From positions 1-64,000 of the forward strand of contig NZ_JAGGPP010000034.1 of NCBI RefSeq assembly GCF_018613755.1: a DNA stretch of 64,000 nucleotides, in the 5' to 3' direction. Each line of letters starts with the position of its first letter. The first letter of the stretch is position 1. Under the pieces are notes generated by a model. The model saw only the letters and a program-made list of their open reading frames with translations. It was not told the DNA's origin and ran no database searches. Positions 15,856 through 24,477 of this stretch are shown here, one piece after another. The translations under genes were made by a program, and so were the position numbers. Source of the stretch: Arthrobacter sp. ISL-72. GTDB taxonomy: Bacteria > Actinomycetota > Actinomycetes > Actinomycetales > Micrococcaceae.

Positions 15856-18800
15856 CTAGTTGTCCAGGCAGGTCGGGCCCAGGAGCACCTTGAGGTCGCC
15901 GAAAAGTGACGGGCTGGGGTTGACCCTCAGGTGCACCGGCAGGCCCATGACCTCCACCCGCGTGTCTCCCTGCAGGTGCAGGCGCACTTCGGAGTTGCCG
16001 CGGTGCGTCCGCAGCACGTCGCCGAGCTCCGTGACAACCGCTTCGGTGGCCTTGTGCGTCTGCATGGTGATCACCAACGGACCGTTCAGTCCCTCGCTCA
16101 GGTCCGGTACGGAAAGTTCCATGCAGTTCAGGGCAATAGCGCCGTCGTCGCGGCGCTGAAGCCGGCCCTTGACCACTACGATGAGGTCTTCGGCCAGCAC
16201 GGAGGCAATCGGCCCGTAGACCTGGCCGAAGAACATGACCTCCATGGAGCCGCCGAGGTCTTCGATCTCGGCGCGGGCATAGGCGTTGCCGCTGGCTTTA
16301 GCGATCCGCCGGCTCAGCGAAGTGATCATCCCTGCGATGGTGACGATGGCGCCGTCGTGCGGGCCGTCCTCGGCGATGATGGAGGTGATCGACTGGTCGG
16401 CATGCTGGCTCAGCAGCCCTTCGAGCCCCTGCAGCGGGTGGTCCGACACGTAGAGGCCCAGCATGTCGCGTTCGAAGGAGAGTTTGTCCTTCTTCTCCCA
16501 TTCGGGAAGGTCGGGGATCTCGATGCTCAGGGACGCCTCCGATTCCGCCTCTTCGAAGCCGGCAAAGAGGTCGAACTGGCCGATCGCTTCATTGCGCTTG
16601 AGCGTAATGACGGAGTCGATGGCTTCTTCGTGGATCATCGCCAGGGCTCGCCGGTGGTGTCCCAGGGAGTCGAAGGCCCCGGCCTTGATGAGGGATTCGA
16701 TCGTGCGCTTGTTGCACACCACCGCGGGCACCTTCATCAGGTAGTCCTTGAACGAGGTGTAGGAGCCTTCCTTTTCGCGCGCGGCCACCATGGCTTCGAC
16801 GACGTTGACGCCGACGTTGCGGATCGCGCCCATGCCGAAGCGGATGTCGTTCCCCACGGGAGTGAAGTTGAGCGCAGACTCGTTGACGTCCGGCGGCAGC
16901 ACGGTGATGCCCATGCGGCGGCATTCGTTGAGGTAGATCGCCGACTTGTCCTTGTCGTCGCCCACGGAGGTCAGCAGGGCGGCCATGTACTCCGGCGCGT
17001 AGTGCGCCTTCAGGTAGGCGGTCCAGTAGGAGATGACGCCGTAGGCGGCCGAGTGCGCCTTGTTGAAGGCGTAGTCGGAGAACGGGAGCAGGATGTCCCA
17101 GAGGGTCTTGACCGCGGCCATGGAGTAGCCGTTGTCCTGCATGCCCTGGGAGAACCCGGCAAACTGCTTGTCCAGCTCGGATTTCTTCTTTTTGCCCATG
17201 GCGCGGCGCAGGATGTCGGCCTGGCCCAGGGTATAGCCGGCCAGTTTCTGCGCCACGGCCATAACCTGTTCCTGGTAGACGATCAGGCCGTAGGTGGTGC
17301 CCAGGATCTCCTTCAGCGGCTCCTCGAGCTCGGGATGGATCGGAATGACTTCCTGGATTTTGTTCTTGCGCAGGGCGTAGTCGGTGTGCGCGTTCGCGCC
17401 CATCGGTCCCGGCCGGTACAGGGCCAGCACGGCGGAGATGTCTTCGAAGTTGTCAGGCTTCATCAGCTTGAGCAGCGAACGCATGGGGCCGCCGTCGAGC
17501 TGGAACACACCAAGGGTGTCGCCGCGGGCCAGCAGTTCATAGGAGGCGGCGTCGTCAAGGGCCAGGGTTTCGAGGTCAAGGTCCACGCCGCGGTTCATCT
17601 TGATGTTTTCCAGGGCGTCGGAAATGATCGTCAGGTTCCGCAGGCCCAGGAAGTCCATCTTGATCAGGCCGAGGCCTTCACACGTGGGGTAGTCGAACTG
17701 CGTAATGACCTGGCCGTCCTGGATGCGGCGCATGATCGGGATGACATCGATGATCGGGTCCGAGGACATGATCACGCCTGCGGCGTGCACGCCCCACTGC
17801 CGCTTCAGGCCTTCAATGCCGAGCGCCGTCTCGAAGACCTTCGCCGCTTCGGGGTCGGTGGCGATGAGCTGGCGGAAGTCCCCTGCCTCGCTGTAACGCT
17901 TGGACTCGGGGTTCTGGATGTCAGCTAGCGGAATGTCCTTGGCCATCACGGCCGGCGGCAGGGCCTTGGTCAGCTGTTCACCCATGCTGAAGGGGTATCC
18001 CAGCACGCGCGAGGAGTCCTTGAGCGCCTGTTTGGTCTTGATCGTGCCGTAGGTGACGATCATGGCGACGCGTTCGTCGCCGTACTTGCGCGTCACGTAG
18101 TCGATCACTTCGGAGCGGCGCCGGTCATCGAAGTCGACGTCGAAGTCAGGCATCGAGACGCGGTCCGGGTTCAGGAAGCGCTCGAAGATGAGGCCGTGCT
18201 CCAGCGGGTCCAGGTCGGTGATGCGCATGGCGTATGCCACCATGGAGCCTGCACCGGATCCACGTCCCGGACCCACGCGGATGCCGTTGTTCTTGGCCCA
18301 GTTGATGAAGTCGGCCACCACCAGGAAGTAGCCGGGGAAGCCCATGGACGTGATGACGCCGAGCTCGTAGTCCGCCTGCGTCCGCACCTTGTCCGGCACC
18401 CCGCCGGGGTAACGGTATTCGAGGCCCTTGGCCACCTCCTTGACCAGCCAGGAGGTCTCGTCCTCACCGGGCGGACAAGGGAAGCGCGGCATGTAGTTGG
18501 CGCCGGTGTTGAAGGACACCTCGCAGCGTTCGGCGATCAGGAGGGTGTTGTCGCACGCCTCAGGATGGTCGCGGAAAAGCTCCCGCATTTCCTGCGGCGA
18601 CTTCAGGTAGTAGCCGCTGCCCGAGAAGGCGAACCGGGAGCCGCCGTTGTCGTAGGTCGGCTCCAGGAGCGTCGAGCCGGACTGGATGGCCAGCAGGGCC
18701 TCGTGGGCCTTGGCGTCGTGCTCGTGGGTGTAATGAAGGTCGTTGGTGGCCACCAAGGGCAGGTTGAGTTCCTTGGCCAGGCGCAGCAGGTCGCCGGTGA

Positions 18801-19413
18801 CCCGCCGTTCGATGTCCAGGCCGTGGTCCATGAGTTCGCAGAAGTAGTTTTCCGCGCCGAAGATGTCGCGGAACTCGGCCGCGGCCTCAAGGGCCTCCCG
18901 GTACTGCCCCAGCCGGAGCCTGGTCTGGACTTCACCGGACGGGCAGCCCGTGGTGGCTATCAGGCCTGCGGAATAGGTGTTCAGCAGTTCCCGGTCCAGC
19001 CGCGGCCACTTGCCGAAGACAGCGTCCAGGGAAGCGATGGAAGAGGCCCGGAAGAGGTTCCGCATGCCCACGTTGTTGTAGCTGAGCAGGGTCATGTGGG
19101 TGTAGGAGCCACCGCCGGAGATGTCGTCCTTGCGCTGGTTCTCCTCGCCCCAGCGGACACGGCTCTTGTCGGTGCGGGCCGTTCCGGGGGTTACGTAGGC
19201 TTCGACGCCGATGATCGGCTTGATGCCCTGGTCCGTGGCCCGCTTCCAGAAGTCGAAGGCGCCAAAGAGGTAACCGTGGTCGGTGGTGGCCAGTGCGGGC
19301 ATGCCCAGCCGCTCGGTTTCCTGGAACAGCTCGCCGAGCCGGGCGGCGCCGTCCAGCATCGAGTACTCGGTGTGGTTGTGGAGATGGACAAACGAGTCGT
19401 TGCTGGAAGTCAC
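15856..19413 (-). CDS. dnaE: DNA polymerase III alpha subunit (DnaE1)
   Basis: Replicative DNA polymerase catalytic subunit. The 1185 residues start (GTG) with the PHP domain, FVHLHNHTEYSMLDGA (8-23), whose histidines suggest a metal site that may give proofreading as in mycobacterial DnaE1. The polymerase core has GRGSGAGSMVAY and PDFDVDFDD (about 420-428) with the catalytic aspartates, then LIVYQEQVM and YAFNKAHSAAYG. The tail has an OB fold (VTIAGMITSLSRRIAKASG) and a tau-binding region. It is transcribed after the lspA/rluA-type pair. It is the largest gene in the window and is intact. Confidence 0.98.
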   Translation of the reverse strand: MTSSNDSFVHLHNHTEYSMLDGAARLGELFQETERLGMPALATTDHGYLFGAFDFWKRATDQGIKPIIGVEAYVTPGTARTDKSRVRWGEENQRKDDISGGGSYTHMTLLSYNNVGMRNLFRASSIASLDAVFGKWPRLDRELLNTYSAGLIATTGCPSGEVQTRLRLGQYREALEAAAEFRDIFGAENYFCELMDHGLDIERRVTGDLLRLAKELNLPLVATNDLHYTHEHDAKAHEALLAIQSGSTLLEPTYDNGGSRFAFSGSGYYLKSPQEMRELFRDHPEACDNTLLIAERCEVSFNTGANYMPRFPCPPGEDETSWLVKEVAKGLEYRYPGGVPDKVRTQADYELGVITSMGFPGYFLVVADFINWAKNNGIRVGPGRGSGAGSMVAYAMRITDLDPLEHGLIFERFLNPDRVSMPDFDVDFDDRRRSEVIDYVTRKYGDERVAMIVTYGTIKTKQALKDSSRVLGYPFSMGEQLTKALPPAVMAKDIPLADIQNPESKRYSEAGDFRQLIATDPEAAKVFETALGIEGLKRQWGVHAAGVIMSSDPIIDVIPIMRRIQDGQVITQFDYPTCEGLGLIKMDFLGLRNLTIISDALENIKMNRGVDLDLETLALDDAASYELLARGDTLGVFQLDGGPMRSLLKLMKPDNFEDISAVLALYRPGPMGANAHTDYALRKNKIQEVIPIHPELEEPLKEILGTTYGLIVYQEQVMAVAQKLAGYTLGQADILRRAMGKKKKSELDKQFAGFSQGMQDNGYSMAAVKTLWDILLPFSDYAFNKAHSAAYGVISYWTAYLKAHYAPEYMAALLTSVGDDKDKSAIYLNECRRMGITVLPPDVNESALNFTPVGNDIRFGMGAIRNVGVNVVEAMVAAREKEGSYTSFKDYLMKVPAVVCNKRTIESLIKAGAFDSLGHHRRALAMIHEEAIDSVITLKRNEAIGQFDLFAGFEEAESEASLSIEIPDLPEWEKKDKLSFERDMLGLYVSDHPLQGLEGLLSQHADQSITSIIAEDGPHDGAIVTIAGMITSLSRRIAKASGNAYARAEIEDLGGSMEVMFFGQVYGPIASVLAEDLIVVVKGRLQRRDDGAIALNCMELSVPDLSEGLNGPLVITMQTHKATEAVVTELGDVLRTHRGNSEVRLHLQGDTRVEVMGLPVHLRVNPSPSLFGDLKVLLGPTCLDN

Positions 19414-19449
19414 CGGACCATTCTAGTGCCGCCCGCCGACAGTTCAGGC

Positions 19450-20376
19450 TCAGGCCTGCCCGGAGCCGAGGATTTCCAATGCGTACGCCAGGTCCTGCGG
19501 GTACTCGCTGGTCACGGTCACGCGCTCCCCCGTGCGGGGGTTGTCGAACGCGAGCTGCCGGGCGTGGAGCCACTGCCGGGTGAGGCCCAGCGTTGCGGCC
19601 AGGCGGGGGTCCGCACCGTAGGTCAGGTCTCCGGCGCACGGGTGCCGCAGCGCGGAAAAGTGGACGCGGATCTGGTGGGTGCGGCCCGTTTCCAGGTGCA
19701 CTTCCACGAGCGACGCCTTGCCGAAGGCCTCCAGGACCTCGTAGTGGGTCACCGAGTCGCGGCCGTCCTCCAGGACAGCGAAGCGCCAGTCGTGGCCCGG
19801 GTGTCGGCCGATGGGGGCGTCAATGGTGCCCGCGAGCGGATCCGGCAGTCCCTGCACCACTGCGTGGTAGACCTTGTCCACCGTGCGGTCCTTGAAGGCA
19901 CGTTTGAGGGCCGTATAGGCACGTTCCGACTTGGCCACCACCATCACTCCGGAGGTGCCGACGTCGAGCCGGTGCACGATTCCGGCACGTTCGGGGGCAC
20001 CCGACGTCGAAATCCGGTAGCCCAAGCCGGCCAGGCCGCCTACGACGGTGGGCCCCACCCAGCCCGGGGACGGGTGGGCGGCGACACCGACCGGCTTGTC
20101 GATGACCACAAAGTCTTCGTCGTCCAGCAGTACCTTCAGGCCTTCCACAACTTCCTCCACGACTTCCAGGGGGTCCCGCCGTTCGGGAACAACAACATCC
20201 AGCACGGCGCCGGAGGCAAGCTTCAAGGATTTCCCCACGGCCTTGCCCGCGGAACTGACGTTGCCTTCGGCGATCAGCGTGGCCGCCTGGGAGCGCGATA
20301 TTCCCATCAGCCTGGCGAGCCCGGCGTCCACGCGCAAACCTGCCAGTTCTTCCGGGACGGTGAGTCTCTCAGGCAT
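19450..20376 (-). CDS. RluA family pseudouridine synthase
   Basis: A 308-residue RNA pseudouridine synthase with an N-terminal S4 RNA-binding domain (about 13-62) and a catalytic domain containing the RluA signature AGIVHRLDVGTSGVMVVAK (131-149), where Asp138 is the nucleophile. The C-terminal RTHQIRVHFS motif is also present. By analogy with RluD it probably modifies the helix 69 uridines of 23S rRNA, but the exact target cannot be read from sequence. Its start overlaps the end of lspA by 8 bp, so the two are translationally coupled, an arrangement also seen in M. tuberculosis (Rv1539-Rv1540). Confidence 0.93.
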   Translation of the reverse strand: MPERLTVPEELAGLRVDAGLARLMGISRSQAATLIAEGNVSSAGKAVGKSLKLASGAVLDVVVPERRDPLEVVEEVVEGLKVLLDDEDFVVIDKPVGVAAHPSPGWVGPTVVGGLAGLGYRISTSGAPERAGIVHRLDVGTSGVMVVAKSERAYTALKRAFKDRTVDKVYHAVVQGLPDPLAGTIDAPIGRHPGHDWRFAVLEDGRDSVTHYEVLEAFGKASLVEVHLETGRTHQIRVHFSALRHPCAGDLTYGADPRLAATLGLTRQWLHARQLAFDNPRTGERVTVTSEYPQDLAYALEILGSGQA

Positions 20377-20935
20377 CCTGGCCCCCCGCCTGCTTCTGGA
20401 GGCGTGAACCGTCGAGGGAGATGCCTCGCAGGGTCAGCAGGCAAATGATCGCGACGGCGCAGACCACAGCCGAATCGGCAATGTTGAAGATGGCAAAATT
20501 GGGCAGCTGGATGAAGTCCACCACGTGGCCCTGGGCGAAGGACGGCTCGCGGAACAGCCGGTCGGTAAGGTTGCCCAGCGCACCGCCCAGGAGCAGGCCA
20601 AGCGCCAGCGCCCACCAGGCCGACCCAAGCTTGCGCAGCTGGAGGAGAATGGCGATCGAGACGCCGGCCATGATGATGGTGAACACCCAGGTCACGTTTT
20701 CGCCGATGGAAAACGCCGCTCCCGAGTTCCGGATGTAGTACCAGTGCAGCAGCGGCGGCAGCACCGGGATCCGCTCCCCCTCAACCATGGTACTGGTGAC
20801 CCACAGTTTGGTGAGCTGGTCGAAGACGTAGGCGAACACCGCGAAGCCTGTGAAGAGCGTCAGCAGGAACGCCTTTCGCGGCAGGGCTTGCGTCGGTGCT
20901 GGCTGCGCTGCGGCAGGTGCTGAGTCGTCAGTCAT
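20369..20935 (-). CDS. lspA: Lipoprotein signal peptidase
   Basis: Cleaves the signal peptide of prolipoproteins after lipid attachment. It is 188 residues, with four membrane segments (about 21-42, 66-90 by way of IRNSGAAFSIGEN, 92-120 and 150-172). The two catalytic aspartates are in GNLTDRLF (Asp125) and FNIADSAV (Asp154). A proline/alanine-rich cytoplasmic N-terminus of 20 residues precedes the first segment. A likely client, the lipoprotein at 42969-43532, is in this window. It is coupled to the pseudouridine synthase by an 8-bp overlap. Confidence 0.96.
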   Translation of the reverse strand: MTDDSAPAAAQPAPTQALPRKAFLLTLFTGFAVFAYVFDQLTKLWVTSTMVEGERIPVLPPLLHWYYIRNSGAAFSIGENVTWVFTIIMAGVSIAILLQLRKLGSAWWALALGLLLGGALGNLTDRLFREPSFAQGHVVDFIQLPNFAIFNIADSAVVCAVAIICLLTLRGISLDGSRLQKQAGGQDA

Positions 20936-21035
20936 AAAGCTTTCATTCAGGAGCCAGTCCCGGGACTGGAAGGAAGTTGCTCTTGCCGGCCACTAACCGC
21001 GCGGGCGGCTGGTCCCGCCGGCGGCTGTTAATGGC

Positions 21036-21074
21036 AAAAGCCGGCGGCCGAGGAGTCCTCAGCCACCGGCTTTC
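21036..21074 (-). terminator. Terminator of divIVA
   Basis: Outer arms AAAGCCGG (plus-strand 21037-21044) and CCGGCTTT (21066-21073) enclose an inner GAGGA/TCCTC stem. Read on the minus strand the hairpin ends in TTTTG. It separates divIVA from lspA. Confidence 0.75.
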
Positions 21075-21084
21075 AGAATACTTG

Positions 21085-21786
21085 CTAAACGGCGGGGCTG
21101 CCGTCGGTAACCTCCGGCGCAGCCACGGAACCGCGTGCATCCAGGTCGCGGAGCTGGCCTTCGATGTAGGCCTTCAGGCGCGAACGGTAGTCGCGCTCGA
21201 AGCCGCGCAGTTGCTCTACCTTGCGCTCCAGCACGGACCGCTGCTGCTCCAGGGCGCCCAGGATCTTGCGGGACTTCTCCTGCGCGTCGTTGACAAGGCT
21301 GCTGGCTTCGATCTGCGCCTCGGCGATGATCTTGTCCTTTTGCTGCTGGCCGTCGGCCACGTGCTTGTCGTGCATCTGCTGTGCCATGGCCAGAAGGCCG
21401 GCAGCGGACTCGGCGGTCGGGTTGACCGCGGCAGGTGAAGCCGGTGCGGGAACAGCTGCAACCGCGGTTGCCGGCTCAGCAGCCTTCTTCTTCGCTTCAG
21501 CGGCCTTGGCCTCGGCTTCCGCCGCCTTGGCGCGGGACTCGTCCTTTTCAGCCTTGACCGGCGCGGGGACCTTTTCCACTACCGGCGCCGCTACTGCGGA
21601 GCTGGCAGGCGTACCTGAGCCGCTCTCGGCAAGCTTCTTGCGAAGCTCATCGTTCTCCTGGTTCAGGCGGCGCAGTTCAACGACGATTTCGTCCAGGAAG
21701 TCGTCAACTTCGTCCTGGTCGTAGCCTTCGCGGAACTTGGTCGGCTGAAAGCGCTTGTTGACAACGTCTTCTGGCGTCAAAGCCAT
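21085..21786 (-). CDS. divIVA: DivIVA/Wag31 polar growth protein
   Basis: Coiled-coil protein that marks curved membrane at poles and septa and directs cell-wall synthesis in actinobacteria. The 233 residues open with the conserved lipid-binding domain (MALTPEDVVNKRFQPTKFREGYDQDEVDDFLDE region, 1-33). A first coiled coil follows (about 30-55), then an Ala/Lys/Glu-rich linker (55-120) and a second long coiled coil (about 125-215) with ALEQQRSVLERKVEQLRGFERDYRSR. In mycobacteria the orthologue is essential and phosphorylated by PknA/PknB. It follows yggT on the same strand after a 173-bp gap, so it probably has its own promoter. Confidence 0.97.
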   Translation of the reverse strand: MALTPEDVVNKRFQPTKFREGYDQDEVDDFLDEIVVELRRLNQENDELRKKLAESGSGTPASSAVAAPVVEKVPAPVKAEKDESRAKAAEAEAKAAEAKKKAAEPATAVAAVPAPASPAAVNPTAESAAGLLAMAQQMHDKHVADGQQQKDKIIAEAQIEASSLVNDAQEKSRKILGALEQQRSVLERKVEQLRGFERDYRSRLKAYIEGQLRDLDARGSVAAPEVTDGSPAV

Positions 21787-21959
21787 CTGGTCACCTCGTT
21801 GGTCTAGTTAGTCAGTAGGCCTTCCGGCCGTCAAAACTACGGTACCTAAATATGGTCTGGTTCCTCTAATTCAACACTGAGGTGTCAAACCGAGTTTCTG
21901 CGCGACGCCTCGGGTGGCGGTTCCCCGCCCCGCTGCTGCCCCGCAAGCTCTAATGCAAG

Positions 21960-22247
21960 TTACGCGAAGGACCTCACGATTGTCATTGCCACGCTGATAG
22001 CGATGAACAACAGCAAAAACCCGAGATCCAGCGAAACCCCGCCCAGCCGAAGCGGCGGGATCCGGCGCCTCAGCACCTTCAGGGGCGGATCCGTGACGGA
22101 GTAGACAGCGTGCGCGGTCACGAGTGCGGCCCCCCTGGGCCTCCACTCATGGGCAAACATCTGCACCCAGTCGAAGACCAAACGGATGATCAGGGCCACA
22201 AATACAAACAATAAAGCCAAATAGATGAGTCCGAAAACAATTCCCAT
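21960..22247 (-). CDS. YggT family membrane protein
   Basis: A 95-residue protein with two hydrophobic segments (about 5-27 and 72-92) and the conserved YSVTDPPLKVLRRRIPPLRLGGVSLDLGFL core typical of the YggT family (Rv2146c). The function is unsettled; linked roles in division and osmotic stress come mostly from its constant position between sepF and divIVA, which is kept here. The start is ATG. A hairpin lies between it and sepF (22322-22348). Confidence 0.92.
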   Translation of the reverse strand: MGIVFGLIYLALLFVFVALIIRLVFDWVQMFAHEWRPRGAALVTAHAVYSVTDPPLKVLRRRIPPLRLGGVSLDLGFLLLFIAISVAMTIVRSFA

Positions 22248-22321
22248 GAGTTATCTCATATCTCCATGTTCATTCCGGATACCGCAGTGTCCTGTTGCCG
22301 TTCTCATCTATTTCAGCACAG

Positions 22322-22348
22322 ATGCCAGACAGGTGTCCTGCCTGGCAT
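22322..22348 (-). terminator. Hairpin between sepF and yggT
   Basis: ATGCCAGACAGG and CCTGCCTGGCAT form a 12-bp stem with one mismatch and a 3-nt loop just after the sepF stop. It may terminate or attenuate transcription from sepF into yggT. There is no clear T-run. Confidence 0.55.
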
Positions 22349-22361
22349 TTGGGGTCCCGGG

Positions 22362-22898
22362 CTAGCTCTGGTTGAAGAAGCTTGCCTGGGTCTCGCTGGC
22401 CTTCTTGTCATCGCCGATGACCTCAACATAGGACGGCGAGAGCAGGAACACTTTGTTCGTCACCCGCTCGATGCTGCCGCGGAGGCCAAACACCAGTCCG
22501 GCCGAGAAATCCACCAAGCGTTTGGCGTCGGCTTCACCCATGTCCGTGACGTTCATGATGACGGGGATGCCGTCACGGAAGCTCTCGCCGATCAGCTTGG
22601 CATCGTTGTAGGACCGCGGATGGATCGTGGTGATCTGGCGGAGTCCGGTGGTCTCTTCGCGGCTCGAGGCCGCGCGCTTGATAGGTGTCACAGGTGCGCG
22701 ATATTCCTCTTCGGCGGCGTGTGGAGTCGGTGTCTCCCGGCTGACCTCGCGGACGGGCGCCGGCGCCCGGCGTTCCTCGCGGTCATGCTCCATTGAATCG
22801 TCCTCGTCCTTGTGCGGTGTGTGGTGCTCAGACTCGTAATGTTCATCGCCGTCGGCGAGCCCAAGATAGATCATTGTCTTGCGCAGAGCGCCAGCCAT
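22362..22898 (-). CDS. sepF: Cell division protein SepF
   Basis: Anchors FtsZ to the membrane; in actinobacteria, which lack FtsA, it is the main membrane tether of the Z ring. From the ATG at 22898 (AGGGAG seven bases upstream) it has 178 residues. There is a short N-terminal amphipathic helix (MAGALRKTMIYLGL), an acidic linker (15-85) and the globular SepF domain (about 88-165) with TIHPRSYNDAKLIGESFRDGIPVIMN and GLVFGLRGSIERVTNKVFLLSP. It sits four genes after ftsZ in transcription order counting pgeF and yggS, the standard actinobacterial order. Confidence 0.96.
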   Translation of the reverse strand: MAGALRKTMIYLGLADGDEHYESEHHTPHKDEDDSMEHDREERRAPAPVREVSRETPTPHAAEEEYRAPVTPIKRAASSREETTGLRQITTIHPRSYNDAKLIGESFRDGIPVIMNVTDMGEADAKRLVDFSAGLVFGLRGSIERVTNKVFLLSPSYVEVIGDDKKASETQASFFNQS

Positions 22899-22947
22899 GG
22901 TCGACTCCCTAATCGTGTCCGTAAGCGGGCCGCTGAGTTGACTTGAC

Positions 22948-22981
22948 AGCATTGGAATCCCCGCCATTCTCTTCCAATGCT
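22948..22981 (-). other. 10-bp inverted repeat between yggS and sepF
   Basis: AGCATTGGAA (22948-22957) and TTCCAATGCT (22972-22981) are perfect complements with a 14-base loop, filling the short gap between the yggS stop (22988) and the sepF start (22898). It may be a weak terminator, an attenuator or an operator. There is no T-run. Confidence 0.5.
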
Positions 22982-22987
22982 TTGACG

Positions 22988-23734
22988 CTACCGCAACGCA
23001 GGACGCGATCCCAATATATCGGAGCCAATTCTCAGGTGTGTCGCACCCGCCATAATGGCGGATTCCAGGTCCTGGCTCATTCCCGCGGAGATCGCCGAAG
23101 CGGACGGGTGGTCCTTGAGCAACTGCGCCGAAATTTCCGCCAGCCTGCCAAAGGCGGCATCGGGATCGGAACCGAGCGGAGCCACCGCCATCAGGCCGGC
23201 AAGGAGCAGTCCGGGCGATCCGGCCAGCTGGTCAGCCAGGGCCGGCACATCCAGCCGGCTGGCGCCGCCCCGGTGGCTGCCGGCGTCGTCGTCCAGGCTC
23301 ACCTGGATGAAGCATTCCAGCGGGCCCCGCCCTGTCTTCTCTTGCTCGGCCGCGATTGACCGGGCGAGTGCTGCTGCCAGCTGCGGCCGGTCCACGGAGT
23401 GGATGGCTTGGGCGTACCGGACCACCGACTTTGCCTTGTTGCTCTGCAGCTGACCGACAAAGTGCCAGCGAAGTCCGAGTTCGCTGAGCTTGGCGGCCTT
23501 GTCCGAAGCTTCCTGGTCCCTGTTCTCACCCACATCGGTGATGCCGAGCGTTGCCAGCCGACGCACGTCATCGGCAGGGTGGAATTTGGTCACCACGATC
23601 AGCTCCGGCGGGGTGCCTTGACGGCCGGCGGCTTCCGTAGCGGCCGCAATCCTGCTCCGGACGGCACTGAGGCGCTGCTGCATTTCCTGCAGACGAGGGT
23701 CATCCGCCCCGGTTGCGTTGTGGTGCTCACTCAT
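22988..23734 (-). CDS. YggS/PLPBP family pyridoxal-phosphate homeostasis protein
   Basis: A 248-residue PLP-binding single TIM barrel related to the N-terminal domain of alanine racemase. The PLP lysine is Lys50 in ELIVVTKFHP. Further family motifs are VGENRDQEASDK, RWHFVGQLQSNK, SVDR and the phosphate-binding GMSQDLESAIMAGATHLRIGSDILG. It is thought to buffer PLP rather than catalyse a reaction. The ATG at 23734 is chosen because the barrel begins about 40 residues in; it overlaps the end of pgeF by 8 bp, so translation is coupled. Confidence 0.93.
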   Translation of the reverse strand: MSEHHNATGADDPRLQEMQQRLSAVRSRIAAATEAAGRQGTPPELIVVTKFHPADDVRRLATLGITDVGENRDQEASDKAAKLSELGLRWHFVGQLQSNKAKSVVRYAQAIHSVDRPQLAAALARSIAAEQEKTGRGPLECFIQVSLDDDAGSHRGGASRLDVPALADQLAGSPGLLLAGLMAVAPLGSDPDAAFGRLAEISAQLLKDHPSASAISAGMSQDLESAIMAGATHLRIGSDILGSRPALR

Positions 23735-24431
23735 TGGTCCACACCAGCCCGGCGAACCTGCCCGTGTCCGGGTTGCGGCGGTAGGAGAACAGATCCTGGC
23801 TTTCAAGCGTGCAGGGCCCGGAATACTCCACTGTGGCGCCGCCTGCTTCAAGCTGGCTGCGGGCGCCGGCCGGAAGGTCAAGGCCGGGGGTGCCCCTGGA
23901 TGTAGTGGACCAGGTTGCCGGCACCGCTTCCGCCACCTCAGCCCGCATGCCCTCGGGCACCTCGTAGCAGGCTCCGCAGATCGACGGGCCGATCCAGGCA
24001 CGGATGTCTTCCGCACCGTCGCCGCGCATGCGCTCCAGCGTCGCGGGGATGACCCCGCCGGCCACTCCCGGCCGGCCGGCATGCGCCACCCCCAGGACAG
24101 GACAACCCGCGCGCGTTGACCCCGCCAGCACCACGGGAACGCAGTCCGCCACCATCACGGCAAGCGGACGCCCCGAGGAAACCATGGCGTCCGCCGTGGG
24201 GCCGCCGGCAGCACTTTCAGCGGCATCACCGATGTAGGCCACGGCGTTGCCGTGAACCTGGCTCATGTACTGGAAGCTGCCCGCCGCGAGGCCGGCTTCG
24301 GCTTCAACGAGCTGCCGCCGGCGTCGCACTTCGGCCGGATCGTCCCCCACGTGGAGGGCGAGGTTTCCAGCCCGGGCATCAGTGAATGCCACCCAGACGC
24401 CAGGACGGACCTCGGTTCGCCACCAAAACAA
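23727..24431 (-). CDS. pgeF: Peptidoglycan editing factor PgeF (YfiH family)
   Basis: A 234-residue member of the YfiH/polyphenol-oxidase-like family. In E. coli the enzyme removes wrongly incorporated amino acids from UDP-MurNAc-peptide precursors; the family was earlier called a laccase. The catalytic metal ligands are His60 (SQVHGNAV), Cys97 (VADCVPV) and His117 (GVAHAGRPG). The apparent start is TTG at 24431 (MFWWRTEVRPGVW); no clear ribosome-binding site is seen, so the start is less certain. The location directly after ftsZ is typical in actinobacteria and fits a cell-wall role. Confidence 0.9.
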   Translation of the reverse strand: MFWWRTEVRPGVWVAFTDARAGNLALHVGDDPAEVRRRRQLVEAEAGLAAGSFQYMSQVHGNAVAYIGDAAESAAGGPTADAMVSSGRPLAVMVADCVPVVLAGSTRAGCPVLGVAHAGRPGVAGGVIPATLERMRGDGAEDIRAWIGPSICGACYEVPEGMRAEVAEAVPATWSTTSRGTPGLDLPAGARSQLEAGGATVEYSGPCTLESQDLFSYRRNPDTGRFAGLVWTNE

Positions 24432-24477
24432 TCAAAACACCGCTAACTGACTAGCTGACAAAAAGCCGGGCCGATCC

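Noticed and set aside
15931..17928. A long open frame (about 665 codons) on the plus strand opposite dnaE
   Set aside because: It is the antisense of a well-conserved gene in GC-rich DNA, has no recognisable domain and is rich in His/Arg/Gly/Val as expected for a complementary-strand frame.
18196..20448. A 750-codon open frame spanning the antisense of dnaE, the pseudouridine synthase gene and part of lspA
   Set aside because: It crosses three real genes on the other strand and has no start signal or domain; a codon-bias effect.
24431..24477. A small RNA or gene between ftsZ and pgeF
   Set aside because: Only 46 bp, with no hairpin or open frame of note.
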